Source: Thioflexithrix psekupsensis | GTDB taxonomy: Bacteria > Pseudomonadota > Gammaproteobacteria > Beggiatoales > Beggiatoaceae | NCBI RefSeq assembly: GCF_002149925.1 | Contig: NZ_MSLT01000012.1 | Location: 1,054,001-1,118,000, forward strand | DNA length: 64,000 nucleotides | Direction: 5' to 3' | Shown here: piece after piece, positions 48,701-58,466 of the stretch | Layout of the letters: the number at the start of each line of letters is the position of its first letter | How positions within the stretch are numbered: position 1 is the first letter of the stretch | The notes under the pieces: generated by a model | The model's input: the letters and a program-made list of their open reading frames with translations, nothing else | The model's database searches: none | Told to the model about the DNA's origin: nothing | Made by a program: the position numbers and the translations under genes

Positions 48701-50095
48701 GCCAGTTCCTGTAACACTAAAACTATAATGTCCTGTGCCATTGGTCATTGTGTCGTCAATTAATGTATCACCATTGTCTAAAACGCCATCGCCATCATCT
48801 TGGTACAAATAAACCCTGACCTTATCAATTCCCGCATCCCCAAGGCCTGAAATATTCGCATCCCCTTCTTTATCAAATACAATTCGTCCTGAAATCGTAT
48901 CCGCAAACACCCCCTCCCACATCTCCTGCACGTCATAACTAATCAACAATGGCGATTCAATTGCGGCTGTTTCATATTCTAAAATCCAATTGCCGCCTAA
49001 ATTCGCGTGTCCTGTGTCGTCGATAGACGCGGCGATGTCTGCGCCCGTTAAAAAGCCTAAAGTTTGGACAAATTCTATCCCAATAGACGACTCTGCTACA
49101 CGACAGCCGTACAACAAAATATCTGCATTGGGTTGCAAAACCGATTGCCAATGGCGAAAAATATCCGCTTGTTGCAACAAACTGTCTTGCGTCAAGGTGC
49201 TATTCCCCACACTCAAACGGCCGTCGCTGGCGTGGGATAAAATATGGATTGCCGCAATTTCATTGTGCGCCAACACTGCCGCGTTGATTTGACTGACCCC
49301 GTTTTGATCCGCGCTTAATAAAATCACTTCTATATCATTGTGTTGCATTAAATCTTGCAACAAAACCTCATAACCGTTTAAACGAGAATCCACAAATACT
49401 AATGTAGTTCCTTTCGACTCCGTGTCGTTCAATACGCTCTCTGTTCCCGTCTCAGAAGGACTCAATGGTAAATCATCAAGTGATTGAATTGCCTTGATTT
49501 GGGTCGATAATCCGCTGCCTTGCACCGCAAAAACTTGAATCGTGCTGTCACTGTGATTTGTAGCAAAATCCGTTTGTTGATAAGCGTGCAAGGTGTCGGC
49601 GGTCAAATAATCCCCACCCAATTGTAGCCCATTTTCCGTTATTTTCCCCAAAACGTAAACATTCATCGCTTGGGTTTGCTGGGCGAATTCGCTTTGTATC
49701 TGCTGTAAACCTGACTGATCGTTGTCCAAAACCACAACATGCAGCGTCGCCAAAGACACGCCCGCTTGTTCTAACAAAGGCTGGTAATCCACCTGACTGT
49801 CCACAAATAACCAAGTACTTATCGCAGGCGGATCAGCCGTCACTGCGACGGTTTCTTGCGTAGAATCAATCGCCTCTGTGGCATTATCACGGGATAGCGT
49901 GGGATCAGTGCGGGCTTCGCGTGCCGTCGCGGCATCCAGGCTTGCCAAAGCCTGCGCCGCCGCATCCACCAATACATCATCGGGCGGTGCAATCATTTCT
50001 GCATCCACCATGGCCATGGCCATTAACGGATTCGCGCTTAATAAAACCCGTTCTTCTAAACGTTCAAATAATAAATTGGTGTGTTTCTTACCCAT
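36758..50095 (-). CDS. Giant DUF4347 / SdrD-B-repeat surface protein
   Basis: A protein of about 4445 residues, probably an exported adhesin or filament-coat protein. The N terminus has a LEERVLLSA motif of the LEPR-XLL type instead of a classical signal peptide. Two DUF4347 units follow (about 95-400; the second has [35 protein letters not shown]). Next come a divergent SdrD-B-like domain (about 405-560), an IgGFc-binding-like region (about 565-1130), two DUF11-like Ig domains (to about 1400), and about 23 SdrD-B-type domains (about 1400-3980) with GSIGDxxW and Ca-binding DxDGDG. A collagen-like PGTPGVPGT tract, another DUF11 domain and PPGG(L/Q)IPP repeats precede a C-terminal Ig-like part. 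There is no LPXTG, RTX nonapeptide or beta-barrel. I chose ATG 50095, which has GGGGA nine bases before it. It follows the TolC-type gene by 58 bp. Confidence 0.88.
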   Translation of the reverse strand: MGKKHTNLLFERLEERVLLSANPLMAMAMVDAEMIAPPDDVLVDAAAQALASLDAATAREARTDPTLSRDNATEAIDSTQETVAVTADPPAISTWLFVDSQVDYQPLLEQAGVSLATLHVVVLDNDQSGLQQIQSEFAQQTQAMNVYVLGKITENGLQLGGDYLTADTLHAYQQTDFATNHSDSTIQVFAVQGSGLSTQIKAIQSLDDLPLSPSETGTESVLNDTESKGTTLVFVDSRLNGYEVLLQDLMQHNDIEVILLSADQNGVSQINAAVLAHNEIAAIHILSHASDGRLSVGNSTLTQDSLLQQADIFRHWQSVLQPNADILLYGCRVAESSIGIEFVQTLGFLTGADIAASIDDTGHANLGGNWILEYETAAIESPLLISYDVQEMWEGVFADTISGRIVFDKEGDANISGLGDAGIDKVRVYLYQDDGDGVLDNGDTLIDDTMTNGTGHYSFSVTGTGTHWVVVNADDITALGGTVDQTYGGMGILIDDDGNAITPAIPLTAAGSAYGGRTMQNFDGFTPDDANKHLDQAEHVALVNLTGSSSHTNVDFGFTYLKGIMAGYTEYYVPAPSNAAWAVMESLDNDPNLHEASGLNMLLSITSSVGEATVYYYHWEDGYITPEVFTIPKGSYQSFENLVSVQPRGTDTKYDGGDYFRVVGAPVTVSQAFWPAQRTDPIGAMGSIYGNAWEIFPAKPFQTTYVMPGQGLATNHGFLPFTKVYGFIQAVENGTVVSVVDKLGNKLTLSATNSTTGIPVALTETSPGSKEYILDRGQTAIIGRLTNAVGSSGGSDNDATTAGVNYYNTSYNVGNAVTTDFAIINANKPVQAQVIAGKQHATAHSESRGYSLTPQNLWDNEYYMPVSGFSKTDKKADSDSVSHTIDTDVYMFSPVETTISYQYRNDLGVIVSGTFDVAANEFASFLQKIGLSDIPVKSALHLKSDGPNFWALAAIDKGGITSGINYGSNYDWGFGLVPKYLLRDEYFLGLAPGNSNTPPSSSGVNGSPAFVTVVEDGTRIFVDFNRDGEPDLYDFNGDGIQTISHVANRLESIKIFGPNNNNTGMHVWATGPISAAWGQDPDQPGVVRQSPYLDFGYATLPLPAEWMDVGLGIIKTVDVTTSLPATNQVATFTLAIPAYQLMSDPTVRDKLPIGWQYVPNSATFTHNGIPQGVFNPTTISNDGQAAPQDLQWDLKAGKGISELKLNEYVVLKFQAETNASVKGGANNNESFVTGKDINSHLMTAKDTASLYLYPLIIDKDTTTPNVPVNGEAEYVIKLKNIDPSELITNLSVTDSLPSSFSYVTNSATITKPDGTTVTINPTITGSDLEWDLSSISFPSGGEITITFKANVGTTTGAFNSNVSATAKTPTMSTPFTLTDTGAAENEPGTYHGQDILHDERVSVGAIIGDFIWNDTDGDGAQDAGELGLEGVTVNLYIDVNEDGILDAGDTLVTTQTTGTDGKYLFAGLPPAKYLVMVTDTAAVLANYAPTTNNQAHPVDLSGGGHEYLNADFGYRQGASVGDFIWSDTDGDGVQDAGELGIAGVTVTLYNYTDSNSNGVWDTGESHTLNQSKVTDSTGWYNFTGLTAGNYVIEVTDGAGTPLDNQSSTTGNLPFSATLTANEHRTDADFGYRTGGSIGDLVWEDSNQDGVQNTGELGIAGVTVRLYSDTNGDGLLDAGDTLVETKTTSATGQYNFTGLSDGNYLVVIPDTNPLLDNFTFVPNANTLTTAVAVSLNTAVQAQHTDIDFGYFQPASIGDTIWLDLDGDGVKDGDEVGLEDIKVLIDLNNDGDYTNDGTDNFVTTNANGNYRFTDLLAGTYRVKVDPDTLPAGVAATTATEFTVTLTTGQQFNDADFGYRGTGSIGDFVWLDENGDGQQDGESGMSGVTVQLKNSAGTVIATTTTDADGKYQFTHLLFQTYSVDLVTPAGHTLTTNNDPKSVMLNSGTPSVDNVDFGLQVTITPPPPPPPPPDPPALGSIGDRIWQDDNGNGAPNTGESGIRDVRVFIDANGDGVFNTGETFVLTDPDGDYLFENLPAGTYQIVVDTSTLPSNVRINTYDRDGNEDSQVSVTLNAGENRTDIDFGYQASASIGDRIWHDANGDGIQDDDSTEKGIANVTVFLDLDKDGKYIAGEPTATTDSNGNYAFTGLTPGEYTVIVDTNTLPADLRINTYDRDNDKNNRVTLTVTAGQTVDTVDFGYRGDTTPPDTARIGHLLWNDTDGDGVQDEGELGLHGVTVFLDLNNDGKRDPGEPSVVTNMNGHYEFPDLLPGTYTVRVDTATLPSNLLPSYERDGTLNNGVTLTVNAGDNIDDVNFGYKPNTGSIGDQLWRDTNGDGIYNTGEPGLGGVTVYLDSNNNGVWDSGEPSTVTGSDGIYLFDNLPPGDYWVAVHTPTLPSDAGTNIADRDGNNDNRTLVQLLPNQAVRDADFGYRSGGSIGDRVWLDSNENGLQDGGESGISDVRVYIDSNNNGQYDPGEPHTLTGDNGIYTLGGLAAGTYRVNIDTSTLPAGVSLNTYDLDGNQDHGTTVTLTTGQDRVDVDFGYAQRASAAQGVIGDKVFYDTNGDGEYNPGEPVYAGQRISLHGAGPDDIFGTEDDIFRAIVTNHLGEYAFGNLDAGAYRISIDDDPTPGLTSTTGRSHVVVLAENQRIMTADFGFRGTGSIGDTIWHDSNNDGIQDGGETPLASVPVQLRWEGTDGILGTADDLIFNTTTNENGHYQFDHLPPGDYRVSVTPPAGYHPTTGAQSMGGNTVDLTLAANQQRDDIDFGYARGSGSIGDTVWLDLDQDGQVDGTEPRLSSITVQLLSAGPDGIFGTPDDAVIATQTTDNNGQYRFNNLPDGQYRVLVNPPAGTTTTTPAAYQTVTLNETQRRIDHLDFGFVGTGRLGDQLWHDLDKDTIHDTNNEPGLPGVTVQAVWHGADGIAGTADDLTLTTLTDPQGHYQFTQLPAGTFTVTAVNPGPGLTPIQGIDSIGRGSAVVTLTSGQTRQDVDFGYQGEMVKGSIGDTVWQDRDGDGQIDSGEAGYANLTVTLTGAGPDGVFGTPDDVILTTATDNQGRYLFSDLDSDQYRVHVATPDGAVSTTPSAYDTLRLEPGENRLDVDFGFRPLGSVGDRVWFDVDGDGQIDPNEPPYVGITVTLTTAGPDGLLGTPDDVILSTVTDEQGRYRFDDLPPGDYIATVYAPSGTSTTTPTAYERFTLDLGEHKNDVNFGFRGTASLGDTVWQDTDGDGQVDANEVGYDNLTVTLTGVGLDGIFGTADDIILSTNTDESGRYRFEHLPAGDYRVTVPTPDGTSSTTPTAYQPVTLTRGEQRDDIDFGFRPASGSIGDQVWFDVDGDGQFDTNEAPYAGLTVTLTDAGADGIFGTPDDVVLTTTTDESGRYRFDNLPAGLYQVNITAPDGTVTTTPNAYQPINLASGQQIDTVDFGFKGTASFGDFIWLDENGDGIQDANESGLAGVVVQARWFGADGIEGTDDDVIFTAITDESGRYRFENLPSGDYNVTITPPNGTTPTVGRDSIGAGQAQFRLEPNQHRDDIDFGVTRAGSIGDQVWHDTDGDGQFDAGESVYSGLTVTLTGAGKDGIFGTPDDIILTTTTDESGRYRFDNLPAGNYQINVTAPDGTVTTTANAYQPINLASGQQIDTVDFGFKGTASFGDFIWLDENGDGIQDANESGLAGVTVQARWFGADGIEGTDDDVIFTTITDESGRYRFENLPSGDYNVTITPPNGTTPTIGRDSIGAGQAQFRLEPNQHRDDIDFGVTRAGSIGDQVWHDTDGDGQFDAGESVYSDLTVTLTGAGLDGIFGTPDDVILTTTTDESGRYRFDNLPAGLYQINVTAPDGTVTTTPNAYQPINLASGQQIDTVDFGFKGTASFGDFIWLDENGDGIQDANESGLAGVTVQARWFGADGIEGTDDDVIFTTTTDESGRYRFENLPSGDYHVTVITSLDQYKPTSGPQTAGQGSAKITLKEGDSRDDIDFGYQPTPKDEEEKPNIPDPNDPNAPGNPSVPETPDVPGTPGTPSVPGTPNVPGTPGNPSVPGTPGVPGTPGVPGTPGTPSVPGTPGVPGTPGTPDVPGTPNVPGTPGVPGTPGTPDVPGTPGVPGTPETPPEQPPRLILTKSNDQSYVLGGQTVEYTITVTNVTDENIQSIQLHDYLPENSTFISASDVGWVIADGVLAYPEFDLVAGESRVFTVSLLAPLRSDTDVFTNKVTVTEPPNGLIPPGGQIPPGGLIPPDGQIPPGGLIPPGGLIPPDGQIPPGGLIPPGGLTPPTTTTTTTEDRDTFVSYHYNVFYKPTEKWGMPWPDKRFSLPPLPIAPIYSGSVASGTTLKIILFDEEGNELGTQTVMADVGGNWLASFAGVILSDTPHSMEIQEQFSLYNNTQMSVFDVRTYFAPVVTPQLFFSQPSSVYTVLNYAPYQVLNALHYAYSNPFALKWNDMDAYQFFASSSTTTQHTF
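37310..37475 (-). repeat. Coding repeat, PPGG(L/Q)IPP heptads
   Basis: Inside the giant gene a 21-bp unit encoding IPPGG-L or IPPGG-Q (with PDG variants) recurs about eight times in tandem, ending in a Thr run. It is a proline-rich spacer just before the C-terminal domain. Confidence 0.8.
37795..38135 (-). repeat. Coding repeat, collagen-like PGTPGVPGT tract
   Basis: About 110 residues of Pro-Gly-Thr/Val/Ser triplets within the giant gene. Codons alternate so that the complementary strand also reads Gly-Val-Pro-Gly-Thr, which produces open frames on the other strand. It separates the SdrD array from the distal DUF11 domain. Confidence 0.85.
38170..40140 (-). repeat. 657-bp near-identical tandem repeat within the giant gene
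   Basis: Two SdrD-type domains (ASFGDFIW type then GSIGDQVW type, 219 residues together) recur three times, the last cycle partial. Matching landmarks fall at 38501, 39158 and 39815, exactly 657 bp apart, with only scattered base changes. Confidence 0.88.
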
Positions 50096-50153
50096 CACAT
50101 TAATCCCCAAAATAAAAACTATCGCCGTGCAGAGATGCGCTTAAATCATAAAA

Positions 50154-52010
50154 CTATTCACGATGTGAAACGGGTCTAATTTTCAGAATGGGTAAATCAA
50201 GCCCTTCTAAAGAATCTTCCTCTGTTTCTTCCACAATTTCTAATTTATTAACCGTGAGCAATTGACCTTGTGCGCGTTGTAAATTCATTAATGAAACATT
50301 ATAAGCAATATAGCTCATTAAAAACGCGTGTTCGCGTTGCGTTAAATTGGCTTGTGCATCTAATAAACGTTGTAAATCGGTTTGTTGATTTTGGCTTAAT
50401 TTACGCCGATCCGATAAGGTGTTTAAATGGGCTTCACTGGCTTGCATCGCGGCATAAGCACTGTTAAATTCTCGAAATGCCGTATCGACTTCCCGCGCTG
50501 CCACTTGCACTTCTAATAACACCGTATCAATCGTGGTTCTTAATTGCGAAACCAATTGACGCACTTCTAATTGACGGCGGCGTTCTCTGGCTTTTGCCAC
50601 TTGATTATCCAAAGGCATATCAAATAACAAACCGACGGAATAACCTGGCCCGCCAATATCAAATTCATTTTTAAAAGCTTGGTTATAATCTCGGTCGCCT
50701 TCTAATCCTGCCAAATAACCTGTTAAGATAAAATCTAAAATCGGCAATATTTCCTTTTCTGCCATTTGCAAACGAATCACGCCCGCTTTTAACTGTTTAA
50801 ACGCCTGTTTAATTTCGGGACGATGCTGTAAAGCGCGTTGTACGGCGTGGCTTAATTCCACCGCATGAGCGGTTAAAACAGGATTATCATTAGGAATTAA
50901 TTCTAATTCTCGCGTTAAAGGCAAATCAGGGCTATTAATTAAAGCTAACAATTTCCCTTCGGCATTGCGCACGGCTTGTTCAGCGCGAATGCTATCCGTT
51001 TGACGCACGGCTAATGTGGCGCGTGCCATTTGCAAATCACTGGCGAGGGTATCAATGCCTAATCGAGCGGCTAATTCATCGACTAACGTTTGCGTTTCGG
51101 CCACTAATTTTTTCTTTTGTAACAAATTCGCCCGCTCTAAATATAAACCCCAATAAGAACGGTGAATTTCTAACAAATGCGCTTCCGTTTGCCGCACAAA
51201 TTCATCTAAAGCAATCTCATGATCCACTTTCGCCACAGCAATCGTGCTGTCGTTATAAGTAATTCCGCTGCCATTTAATAACGGTTGACGAAAACTTAAC
51301 GCCAAACGCGCATGACCTTGATCGTGGGGAATTAAAAATTCTGAATTATTATCCAATACGCCAAGCCGTTGCGATAATTCGATTTCTCCCCCAGTAATCA
51401 ATGGTTTACGAACACCTGCTTTCACAAACCATTCTTCTTCTTTAAAACGGCCTTGACTGCGGCCCGTTTGTAAAGTGCTGCCGATGGGTTCATCTTCTTC
51501 TCGATAAACCGCTTCAGCAAATGCGTGTAAATCAAAACGCCCTTCAGCCTCGTCAATTGACGTGCGGCGAATCAAAGGCAAATCGCTAAATACTCTAATT
51601 TGATGCGAATGATTGGCCGCCGCAATAAATAAATCCGATAAAGTCGCATAAGTCGGCTTGGTATTTTTATTAAAAGATTGCTTTAATAAATCCTGCCACC
51701 ATGCTTGATAACTTGTAGGAATGGGCGCGCTCACGTCACCAGAATTTTCTGTTAATGTGGGCGTTAATGCCGTGCCAGAATTTTCTGAAGTTTCAGTGAT
51801 GTCACGAGAAACCGCAGGCGAAGATTGAGCGTGTAAATTCACCTGATAATTGAGCAATTCATTGTCTAATTTCAGGGCTTTTTCTTGATATTCTTGAATC
51901 AATGGATCGCTCAAACGTTCATAACGCTCTTCCCAATGTGCCGTACTGGCACAGCCGCTTAACGTTAAAACAGCCGCAATACTGCCTGTTAATGGTTTTA
52001 AAAAATTCAT
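50154..52010 (-). CDS. TolC-family outer-membrane lipoprotein
   Basis: This 618-residue outer-membrane efflux protein begins MNFLKPLTGSIAAVLTLSGC, a lipoprotein signal with lipobox LSGC and a lipidated Cys20. The body has two OEP repeats of the TolC/CyaE kind, with long helices (e.g. LQKKKLVAETQTLVDELAAR; QTDLQRLLDAQANL). It should supply the outer-membrane channel for a type I secretion or efflux pump. Its position 58 bp before the giant protein gene on the same strand suggests it exports that protein, but no ABC transporter or adaptor gene is in the window. The ATG at 52010 is supported by AAGGA and by the lipoprotein signal. An earlier in-frame start is less likely. Confidence 0.82.
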   Translation of the reverse strand: MNFLKPLTGSIAAVLTLSGCASTAHWEERYERLSDPLIQEYQEKALKLDNELLNYQVNLHAQSSPAVSRDITETSENSGTALTPTLTENSGDVSAPIPTSYQAWWQDLLKQSFNKNTKPTYATLSDLFIAAANHSHQIRVFSDLPLIRRTSIDEAEGRFDLHAFAEAVYREEDEPIGSTLQTGRSQGRFKEEEWFVKAGVRKPLITGGEIELSQRLGVLDNNSEFLIPHDQGHARLALSFRQPLLNGSGITYNDSTIAVAKVDHEIALDEFVRQTEAHLLEIHRSYWGLYLERANLLQKKKLVAETQTLVDELAARLGIDTLASDLQMARATLAVRQTDSIRAEQAVRNAEGKLLALINSPDLPLTRELELIPNDNPVLTAHAVELSHAVQRALQHRPEIKQAFKQLKAGVIRLQMAEKEILPILDFILTGYLAGLEGDRDYNQAFKNEFDIGGPGYSVGLLFDMPLDNQVAKARERRRQLEVRQLVSQLRTTIDTVLLEVQVAAREVDTAFREFNSAYAAMQASEAHLNTLSDRRKLSQNQQTDLQRLLDAQANLTQREHAFLMSYIAYNVSLMNLQRAQGQLLTVNKLEIVEETEEDSLEGLDLPILKIRPVSHRE

Positions 52011-52419
52011 CTTATTGAAATCCTTAGAGATAATAACCAAATTCATAGCCATTCATGATTTATCTGTAAAACAATAGATTCAATAGCCCATTTTAAATTC
52101 TATGAGATAAAATCACGCCATAAAAATCGTAACAATTCAGCGATTGATAAAATTGAATGCAAAAAATATTCCAGAAAAAATTCTTTTAAATCAATGGATT
52201 AATATTAAGAAAGGGTTAAACCTGTGTTAAGGTTTCATAATAATTTGGCGTGTGCCATCATTATTGCTACTACATAATCGAAATAGACGAGCAAGCAGAT
52301 GGGCTTTTTCATGAAGGGATGAACTGAACTTTAGCAAAAATGAGCGATAAAAGCAGCAGTTTTTTAAAAAAATCGCGTTAATTTAAATTTAACAAAAGTA
52401 TGAAGTCGATCTGAATTCA
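52011..52419. other. 409-bp region between priA and the TolC-type gene
   Basis: No gene. AT-rich, with a TTTTTTAAAAAA tract near 52360 just past the priA stop. It should carry the promoter of the TolC/giant-protein operon, but I cannot identify a convincing -35/-10 pair. A TAAAGTTC word at about 52330 (minus strand) lacks the sigma-28 -10. Confidence 0.4.
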
Positions 52420-54618
52420 CTACATTAAATCCAACGGATCAACATCCAACGACCAACGTGTGCTTACACTTCTTTGCTTTTGCTGTAATGCAGATAACCA
52501 TTGCGGTAGAAAACGTTGTAATAAATTCCGCTGTGACGATTGAATTAATAATTGCGCATGATAACGATTTTTGCGCTTTATCATCGGCGCAGGAACGGGA
52601 CCTAATAAACGAATCTGTGAATTAAAATCAGGCAATTGTTCAGCGGTATATTTAGCCTGATTTAAAAACTCTATGGCAAGCTCTAATGTTTTCGCCCCTA
52701 CACGCAATAAAGCCAAACGACAATAGGGTGGTAATTGGGCATTCAATCGCTCTGTTAATGCAGATTCGGCAAAAGCACCATAGCCTTGTTGAATTAAACA
52801 GTGTAATAAAGGATGCTCAGGGTGATAAGTTTGAATCAACACCATTCCGGGTAACGCCTCACGTCCTGCGCGTCCTGCGACTTGTATCAGCAATTGTGCC
52901 ATGCGTTCAGTGGCGCGAAAATCGATGCTAAATAATCCTGCATCAGCATTAATAATGCCCACTAAAGTCACCGCAGGAAAATGATGCCCTTTAGCCAACA
53001 TTTGCGTGCCTAATAAAATATCAATTTCTTGCGCATGAATTTTGGTTAATAAATCATTCATTTCCTGATAAGAAGGCGTGGTATCACTGTCAATACGCGC
53101 AATGCGAGCATGGGGAAATAATTGTTGTAATTGTTCGGCTAATTTCTCCGTCCCTTGTCCGATAGGATGCAGGGAATGCGACTGGCATTGTGGGCAATGA
53201 ATCGGTACATTCTGTACATAATTACAATGATGGCAGCGCAATTCTCGCACATTATCGTGATACACTAAATGCGCATCGCAGCGTGGACAATCCGCAATCC
53301 AGCCACAAGAGTAACACATAAAAGTGGGCGCATAGCCGCGTCTGTTGTAAAATAAAAGTACTTGTTGCTTTTCTTGTAAGCAGTATTGTATATTTTTTTG
53401 TAATTCTGGTGAGAAAGGAGAGTGACGCGGTTGCTGTCGCATATCGATGACGCGATAGCTGGGATGTAATGCGTTTCCTGCGCGTTCGGGCAGGTGAAAA
53501 TAATGGTAACGCTGCTGTTTTGTATTATACAAACTGTCTAATGACGGCGTGGCACTGCCTAGTATCACAGGAATTCCCGCTTGACGCGCCCGCCACACCG
53601 CGACATCTCTCGCGGAATAACGGAAGCTATCTTGTTGTTTATACGCAGGATCATGCTCTTCATCGACAATAATTAACGCGGGTTTGGCGAGAGGAATCCA
53701 CACGGCAGATCGAGTACCAATAATCACCGTCGCTTGTCCATCGCGTGCCGCTAACCACGCATGAAGTCGTGTGGTATCAGGGAGTTGCGAATGTAAAACA
53801 ACAAGAGCCAGCGGTAAACGTTGCTGAAATCGCGCCACCATTTGCGGTGTTAAATTAATTTCTGGCACTAACACCAGAGCTTGTCGTCCACTGTGCAACA
53901 CGATTTGTAGTAATTGCAAATACACTTCCGTTTTACCACTTCCCGTTACACCGTCTAACAAACAGGGATAAAACTGCTGCGCATGGGCGCACACCGTATG
54001 GACAACGTGTTGTTGGGCGTGATTCAGTGGCAAAGGGGGGTGAATTTCTGAGGGGGATTGTTTGGGTAAGGGCGCAATCCAGCCGCGTTTTTGTAATGCG
54101 CGCAACGTGGGGCGTGGATTCGATAAGGCTAAAGCCAGCGTCGATTCATCATATCCTATGGGAATATTTTTTAATAAATCCAATAAAATAGCGAAACGTT
54201 GTTGATGCGCGGGAAAAGTGTTATTGGCGTGTTTTCGCCCTTCTTCTGTCAGACACCATAACACATCGGGTGGTAATTCAATATGGGTCGATGCCCCTGC
54301 CATCATTTTTGGTGGTAAAGTGGCCGCGATCACTTGTCCCAACGGATAGCAGTAATATTGACTCGCCCACGCATACATTTCTAATAGCGGTTTAGGAATC
54401 AGTGGCACAGTATCTAAGCATTCGTAAGCCGTTTTTAACTCTGGGTAGTCAGAATGGGTTTTTATCGCCACAATCATGCCCACACATTCCTGTGTACCAA
54501 ATGGCACGCGCACCCGAATGCCCGCTTGTAACTGTGTTTCAGACGCATGGAGCGGCGGATGGTAATCAAATAATGGATTGAATAATGGCACGGGAATGGC
54601 CACTTGAAGAATTGGCAT
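52420..54618 (-). CDS. priA: Primosomal protein N' (replication restart helicase PriA)
   Basis: PriA recognises stalled forks and reloads the replicative helicase. The 732-residue protein has an N-terminal 3'-DNA-binding domain, Walker A GVTGSGKT at 223-230, DEEH at 319-322, and GSATPS. The cysteine-rich insert (CYSCGWIADCPRC, CHHCNYV, CPQCQS) binds two zinc ions. The helicase C-terminal part has QMLAKGHHFPAVTLVG and QVAGRAGR. Full length. It lies 29 bp downstream of a coiled-coil gene on the same strand. Confidence 0.96.
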   Translation of the reverse strand: MPILQVAIPVPLFNPLFDYHPPLHASETQLQAGIRVRVPFGTQECVGMIVAIKTHSDYPELKTAYECLDTVPLIPKPLLEMYAWASQYYCYPLGQVIAATLPPKMMAGASTHIELPPDVLWCLTEEGRKHANNTFPAHQQRFAILLDLLKNIPIGYDESTLALALSNPRPTLRALQKRGWIAPLPKQSPSEIHPPLPLNHAQQHVVHTVCAHAQQFYPCLLDGVTGSGKTEVYLQLLQIVLHSGRQALVLVPEINLTPQMVARFQQRLPLALVVLHSQLPDTTRLHAWLAARDGQATVIIGTRSAVWIPLAKPALIIVDEEHDPAYKQQDSFRYSARDVAVWRARQAGIPVILGSATPSLDSLYNTKQQRYHYFHLPERAGNALHPSYRVIDMRQQPRHSPFSPELQKNIQYCLQEKQQVLLFYNRRGYAPTFMCYSCGWIADCPRCDAHLVYHDNVRELRCHHCNYVQNVPIHCPQCQSHSLHPIGQGTEKLAEQLQQLFPHARIARIDSDTTPSYQEMNDLLTKIHAQEIDILLGTQMLAKGHHFPAVTLVGIINADAGLFSIDFRATERMAQLLIQVAGRAGREALPGMVLIQTYHPEHPLLHCLIQQGYGAFAESALTERLNAQLPPYCRLALLRVGAKTLELAIEFLNQAKYTAEQLPDFNSQIRLLGPVPAPMIKRKNRYHAQLLIQSSQRNLLQRFLPQWLSALQQKQRSVSTRWSLDVDPLDLM

Positions 54619-54647
54619 AGGCTTGTTTTTGCAGAGAATTTATATTT

Positions 54648-56042
54648 TTAATGCGAATCGGTTCGACGACGACGCGCCCGTTCAAAATCCAGCCATTGCC
54701 GTTCTGTAGCGCGTTGTTGTTCGGTGCCGGGGCGACAGGTCGGTGGCGTGGGCGATAAGCCTTGTTGTTGTAATGCGCGAATGATTTGTTGTAAACGTCG
54801 CTGGCGGGCGGTTTCGTCAATGGTTTGTTCAAAAAAGCCGATATTTAAATGCGCCGCTAAAGTATTTTCTCGACGGGTTTCAGGTTGAATAATCGTGACA
54901 ATTTCATCCCCTTGATAATTGCGCAATTTAAGGTGCATTGCCCGACGATAATCTTCTTGGGCATAAGTGGCATCAATCACTTCCCATCCCGCATTGGCTA
55001 AAGAATGGCTAATGATTTGTCCCATATTGTGACGTAATTGGGAGGCAATGAGAGCGGCTTGGGCATCGTGAGTTAATTGGGATAATTGTTGTTGCTGTTG
55101 CTCTAATTGCGCAACCATATTTTTTAATTCTGCTAAGGGTAATTGTGAAGTGGAGAAATATTGAGTTAAATCATTTAATTTTTGTTCTAATTGGCTTAAT
55201 TTTCCCTCTGTCCAATAGTCAATATCGGCTGCAATTAAAACTTCTTGTTGTCCCGAACGGATACGAAATTGGGCTTGTTTCTGCACATCAATTTTAGCGC
55301 GTAATTGGTCTACATGATGTTGTATTAATCCCTGCCATGCCGTGTGGATAAACTGCCCTTGTTCTAATTCAAAAAAATGCTGTTGTGCGCGTAAATAGGC
55401 TTCGTGACTGGTGGCTAAAGCCGCTTGATAATAGCCGCGTTGATAATATTGATCGCATTGGGTGAGGGTTTCATCTAAACTATTTAAAAAGCCCACGGGT
55501 TGATAATCTAACCCAGAATGGGCAGCTAATTGTAAGCCTAAACGACGCAGGCGATTTAACCATAATTCGGCTAAGGTATCTTCGGTTTGTCGCCGTTCTA
55601 ATTGGCTTTGATATAAACGACGATATTGTTGTTGAAAATGGCGTTGTTGTTCAGCTAATCGGCAGGTTAATTGTTGTTCAATTTGTTGTAAGCGATGGGC
55701 TTGTTGATTTACAGGATAAGTGGTTAAATCGGTTAATTGGGTTTGTTCTTGCTGCAATAATTCTTGCAGTGTTTGGCGTTGTTGCTGTTCTAAATTATCT
55801 AGGCTTTCTGTGGCGTGATTTGAGTGGGAATCTAATGGCGAATGATGGGACGAATTTTCTTGTAAATTATTTTCTTGTAATTGGGGCAAGTGGCGTTCTA
55901 AAAATTGGCGAAATCGCTGCGCCGATTCTGCCAAACGTTGGGCTAAATCAGACTCAAAATCATTCACCTGCTCACAATGAGCCAGTAAGCGTTGTCGTTT
56001 ATCGGCATTTAATTTAACGTAACTGTCTTTAATTCCGCTCAT
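54648..56042 (-). CDS. Glutamine-rich coiled-coil protein, unknown function
   Basis: A 464-residue protein I do not recognise. It is extremely rich in Gln, Leu and Glu (e.g. QQQRQTLQELLQQEQTQL; AQLEQQQQQLSQLTHDAQA). It appears to form long coiled coils over about 20-320, followed by a distinct C-terminal segment (about 330-420) with mixed strands and helices: AGWEVIDATYAQEDYRRAMHLK, and DEIVTIIQPE. There is no signal peptide or membrane helix. It starts at ATG 56042 with GGAAAG close upstream and ends 29 bp before priA, so the two may be co-transcribed. A small C-terminal DNA- or nucleotide-binding fold is imaginable, but nothing in the sequence proves it. Confidence 0.65.
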   Translation of the reverse strand: MSGIKDSYVKLNADKRQRLLAHCEQVNDFESDLAQRLAESAQRFRQFLERHLPQLQENNLQENSSHHSPLDSHSNHATESLDNLEQQQRQTLQELLQQEQTQLTDLTTYPVNQQAHRLQQIEQQLTCRLAEQQRHFQQQYRRLYQSQLERRQTEDTLAELWLNRLRRLGLQLAAHSGLDYQPVGFLNSLDETLTQCDQYYQRGYYQAALATSHEAYLRAQQHFFELEQGQFIHTAWQGLIQHHVDQLRAKIDVQKQAQFRIRSGQQEVLIAADIDYWTEGKLSQLEQKLNDLTQYFSTSQLPLAELKNMVAQLEQQQQQLSQLTHDAQAALIASQLRHNMGQIISHSLANAGWEVIDATYAQEDYRRAMHLKLRNYQGDEIVTIIQPETRRENTLAAHLNIGFFEQTIDETARQRRLQQIIRALQQQGLSPTPPTCRPGTEQQRATERQWLDFERARRRRTDSH

Positions 56043-56153
56043 GTTGCTTTCCTTTTTTGCGGTATGATGTCATGAAAAAAAGCCTCTCGATTAGGGGCTA
56101 ACTTAACCGATATAATGGGGTTTTGTCAATTTCTACTGATAGGAGAATGATTA

Positions 56154-58406
56154 ATGTCTGTTTTATGGTTACAATTGCGTCGTTATTTGATGCGTTGGTT
56201 TTTGGGCAGTAGTATTATTGTTTTTTTTATGTTGCATGTCATGTCGCCGCCATCGTCTTTATTTTCATGGCAATTTATTCATAATTTGGAACGGGATTTA
56301 TATGATTTACGGTTAAATGTGGCGGCTGCTTCTGTTGTGGATGATCGCGTTATTATTGTGGATATTGATGAGAAAAGTTTAGCAGAAATTGGACGTTGGC
56401 CGTGGAATCGACAAATTTTATCTCAATTGGTGGATCGTTTATTTATTGATTATGAAATTGATTTGTTAGGATTAGATATTGCTTTTCCAGAAGCAGATAA
56501 TAGTTCTGGTTGGTCGCAATTGGAGGTATTAGCCAATACTTTATTGAAAGATCAAGATGGTTTTTTAGCGCAATTACCAGAGATTAAAAAGCAATTAGAT
56601 TATGATCAACAATTCGCAGATAGTTTGCATCATCGGCGAGTGGTATTAGGGTTTTCTTTTGCCACTTTAGAATCGCGTATGGAAAATGTGCAAGCAGGCT
56701 TATTGCCTGAACCTTTATTAACTGCGGAGGAAGTGCGTTTATTACCGTTAAAATATGAATCGGCTAATGGTTATATTGCGAATTTGCCGTTATTGCAAGC
56801 CAATGCGTTGGGCGCGGGACATTTTAATGTCAGTCCTGATGTGGATGGCGTGGTGCGGCGCGTTCCCATGTTGCAAGCCTATCAAGGTGATTTATATGAA
56901 TCATTAAGTTTGGCGATGGCACGAGTTATTTTAGGAGAACCCACAATTGAATTGGGTTTAGAAAAAGGATCGGGCGGTTATCATCGTTTAGAATTCTTAC
57001 AATTGGGTGCAAGAAAAATTCCTGTCGATGCTTATTTGCGGACATTAATTCCTTTTCGTGGCCCACAAGGCAGTTTTCCTTATCTTTCTGCCAGTGATGT
57101 GTTAAAACAACGGGTATCTGATCCCCAATTATTAAAAGATAAAATCGTGTTATTAGGCACGACCGCACAAGGTTTATTGGATTTGAGAACCACGCCTGTG
57201 GCCACGGTTTATCCTGGGGTGGAAATTCATGCGAATTTGTTAGCGGGTATTTTAGATCATCAATTGATGGATCAACCCGCTTATATTGTGGGAATGGAAT
57301 GGATTATTTTGGTGTTATCGGGTGTGTTATTGTTATTTTTATTGTCTTTGCTTTCACCATTGTGGGCAACGGTAAATACGGTTTTATTGGTAACAGGTAT
57401 TGTGTGGTTTAATGTAATGGTCTGGGAACAGCTTAATTTAGTCTTGCCTTTGGCGGCCACTTTATTAATGATCCTTAGTTTATTTTTATTTTCTATGTCC
57501 TATGGTTATTTTATTGAATCCAGTCATAAACGGGCAATGGCGCATTTATTTGGGCAGTATGTTCCACCTGAATTGGTCGATGAAATGAGCCGCGATCCCA
57601 GTTCTTTTAATATGCGCGGAGAAAATCGGGATATGACGGTGTTATTTTCTGATGTGCGCGGATTTACGACCATTTCGGAAGGATTAGAGCCACAAGAATT
57701 GTCTGAATTAATGAATGAATTTTTAACGCCAATGACGCGCATTATTCATGAACAACGCGGCACAATTGATAAATATATGGGTGATGCCATTATGGCATTT
57801 TGGGGCGCACCATTAAGAGATGAAAAACATGCGCGTCATGCTTTAGATGCGGCAATGGGAATGGTGCAAACTTTAGAAGCAATGCAACCGCAATTTAAAG
57901 CCCGCGGCTGGCCAGAAATTAAAGTGGGTGTGGGTTTAAATTCGGGTCCAATGAATGTGGGCAATATGGGTTCACAATTTCGGATTGCTTATACGGTGAT
58001 GGGTGATGCGGTTAATCTTGGATCGCGTTTAGAAGGCTTAACCAAGCAATATGGCGTGCAGATTATTGCCAGTGAAACCACGGTCGCGGCGGTGCCTGAA
58101 TATGCGTTTAGAGAATTGGATCGGGTGCGGGTTAAAGGTAAAGATTTACCTGTGGTGATTTATGAGCCATTAGGCGCACGGGATCATTTAACGGAGTCTG
58201 TTATTTCCGAGTTAGTTTTATATGAAACCGCATTAACGCATTATCGAGAACAGCATTGGGAATTAGCACGGCAATTACTGTTACAATTACGCGAACAATC
58301 TCCAGAGCGTTTATTGTATAGTATTTATTTAGAACGTATTGATTATTTCAGTCATAATCCCCCCGGTGAGGATTGGGATGGGGTTTATACGTTTACGACT
58401 AAGTAG
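56154..58406 (+). CDS. CHASE2-domain class III adenylate/guanylate cyclase
   Basis: This is a 750-residue membrane sensor cyclase. An N-terminal TM helix leads to a periplasmic CHASE2 domain (about 35-345; DDRVIIVDIDEKSLAEIGRWPW, HFNVSPDVDGVVRRVP, YPGVEIHANLLAGIL). Three TM helices follow (about 375-460), then a class III cyclase catalytic domain at about 490-670. The catalytic domain has the metal Asp in VLFSDVRGFT and IDKYMGDAIMAFWGAP, and AYTVMGDAVNLGSRLE. It should make cAMP in response to an unknown periplasmic signal; substrate choice (ATP or GTP) is not decided by eye. cAMP production is relevant to pilus signalling, as in Pseudomonas, but no link is shown. An AGGAG precedes the ATG. 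Confidence 0.9.
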   Translation: MSVLWLQLRRYLMRWFLGSSIIVFFMLHVMSPPSSLFSWQFIHNLERDLYDLRLNVAAASVVDDRVIIVDIDEKSLAEIGRWPWNRQILSQLVDRLFIDYEIDLLGLDIAFPEADNSSGWSQLEVLANTLLKDQDGFLAQLPEIKKQLDYDQQFADSLHHRRVVLGFSFATLESRMENVQAGLLPEPLLTAEEVRLLPLKYESANGYIANLPLLQANALGAGHFNVSPDVDGVVRRVPMLQAYQGDLYESLSLAMARVILGEPTIELGLEKGSGGYHRLEFLQLGARKIPVDAYLRTLIPFRGPQGSFPYLSASDVLKQRVSDPQLLKDKIVLLGTTAQGLLDLRTTPVATVYPGVEIHANLLAGILDHQLMDQPAYIVGMEWIILVLSGVLLLFLLSLLSPLWATVNTVLLVTGIVWFNVMVWEQLNLVLPLAATLLMILSLFLFSMSYGYFIESSHKRAMAHLFGQYVPPELVDEMSRDPSSFNMRGENRDMTVLFSDVRGFTTISEGLEPQELSELMNEFLTPMTRIIHEQRGTIDKYMGDAIMAFWGAPLRDEKHARHALDAAMGMVQTLEAMQPQFKARGWPEIKVGVGLNSGPMNVGNMGSQFRIAYTVMGDAVNLGSRLEGLTKQYGVQIIASETTVAAVPEYAFRELDRVRVKGKDLPVVIYEPLGARDHLTESVISELVLYETALTHYREQHWELARQLLLQLREQSPERLLYSIYLERIDYFSHNPPGEDWDGVYTFTTK

Positions 58407-58410
58407 GTGG

Positions 58411-58448
58411 CTGAGTGTTACATGACGGAATGGTTGCGTAACACTTAG
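58411..58448 (+). terminator. Hairpin after the cyclase gene, possible terminator
   Basis: CTGAGTGTTAC (58411-58421) pairs with GTAACACTTAG (58438-58448) over 11 bp with one G-U pair and a 16-nt loop. It starts five bases after the cyclase stop. No U tract follows, so termination is uncertain. Confidence 0.4.
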
Positions 58449-58466
58449 TATTGGGAATCAGCACTA

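Noticed and set aside
52325-52340. Sigma-28-like -35 (TAAAGTTC) before the TolC-type operon
   Set aside because: No GCCGATAA-like -10 follows at the required 11 bp.
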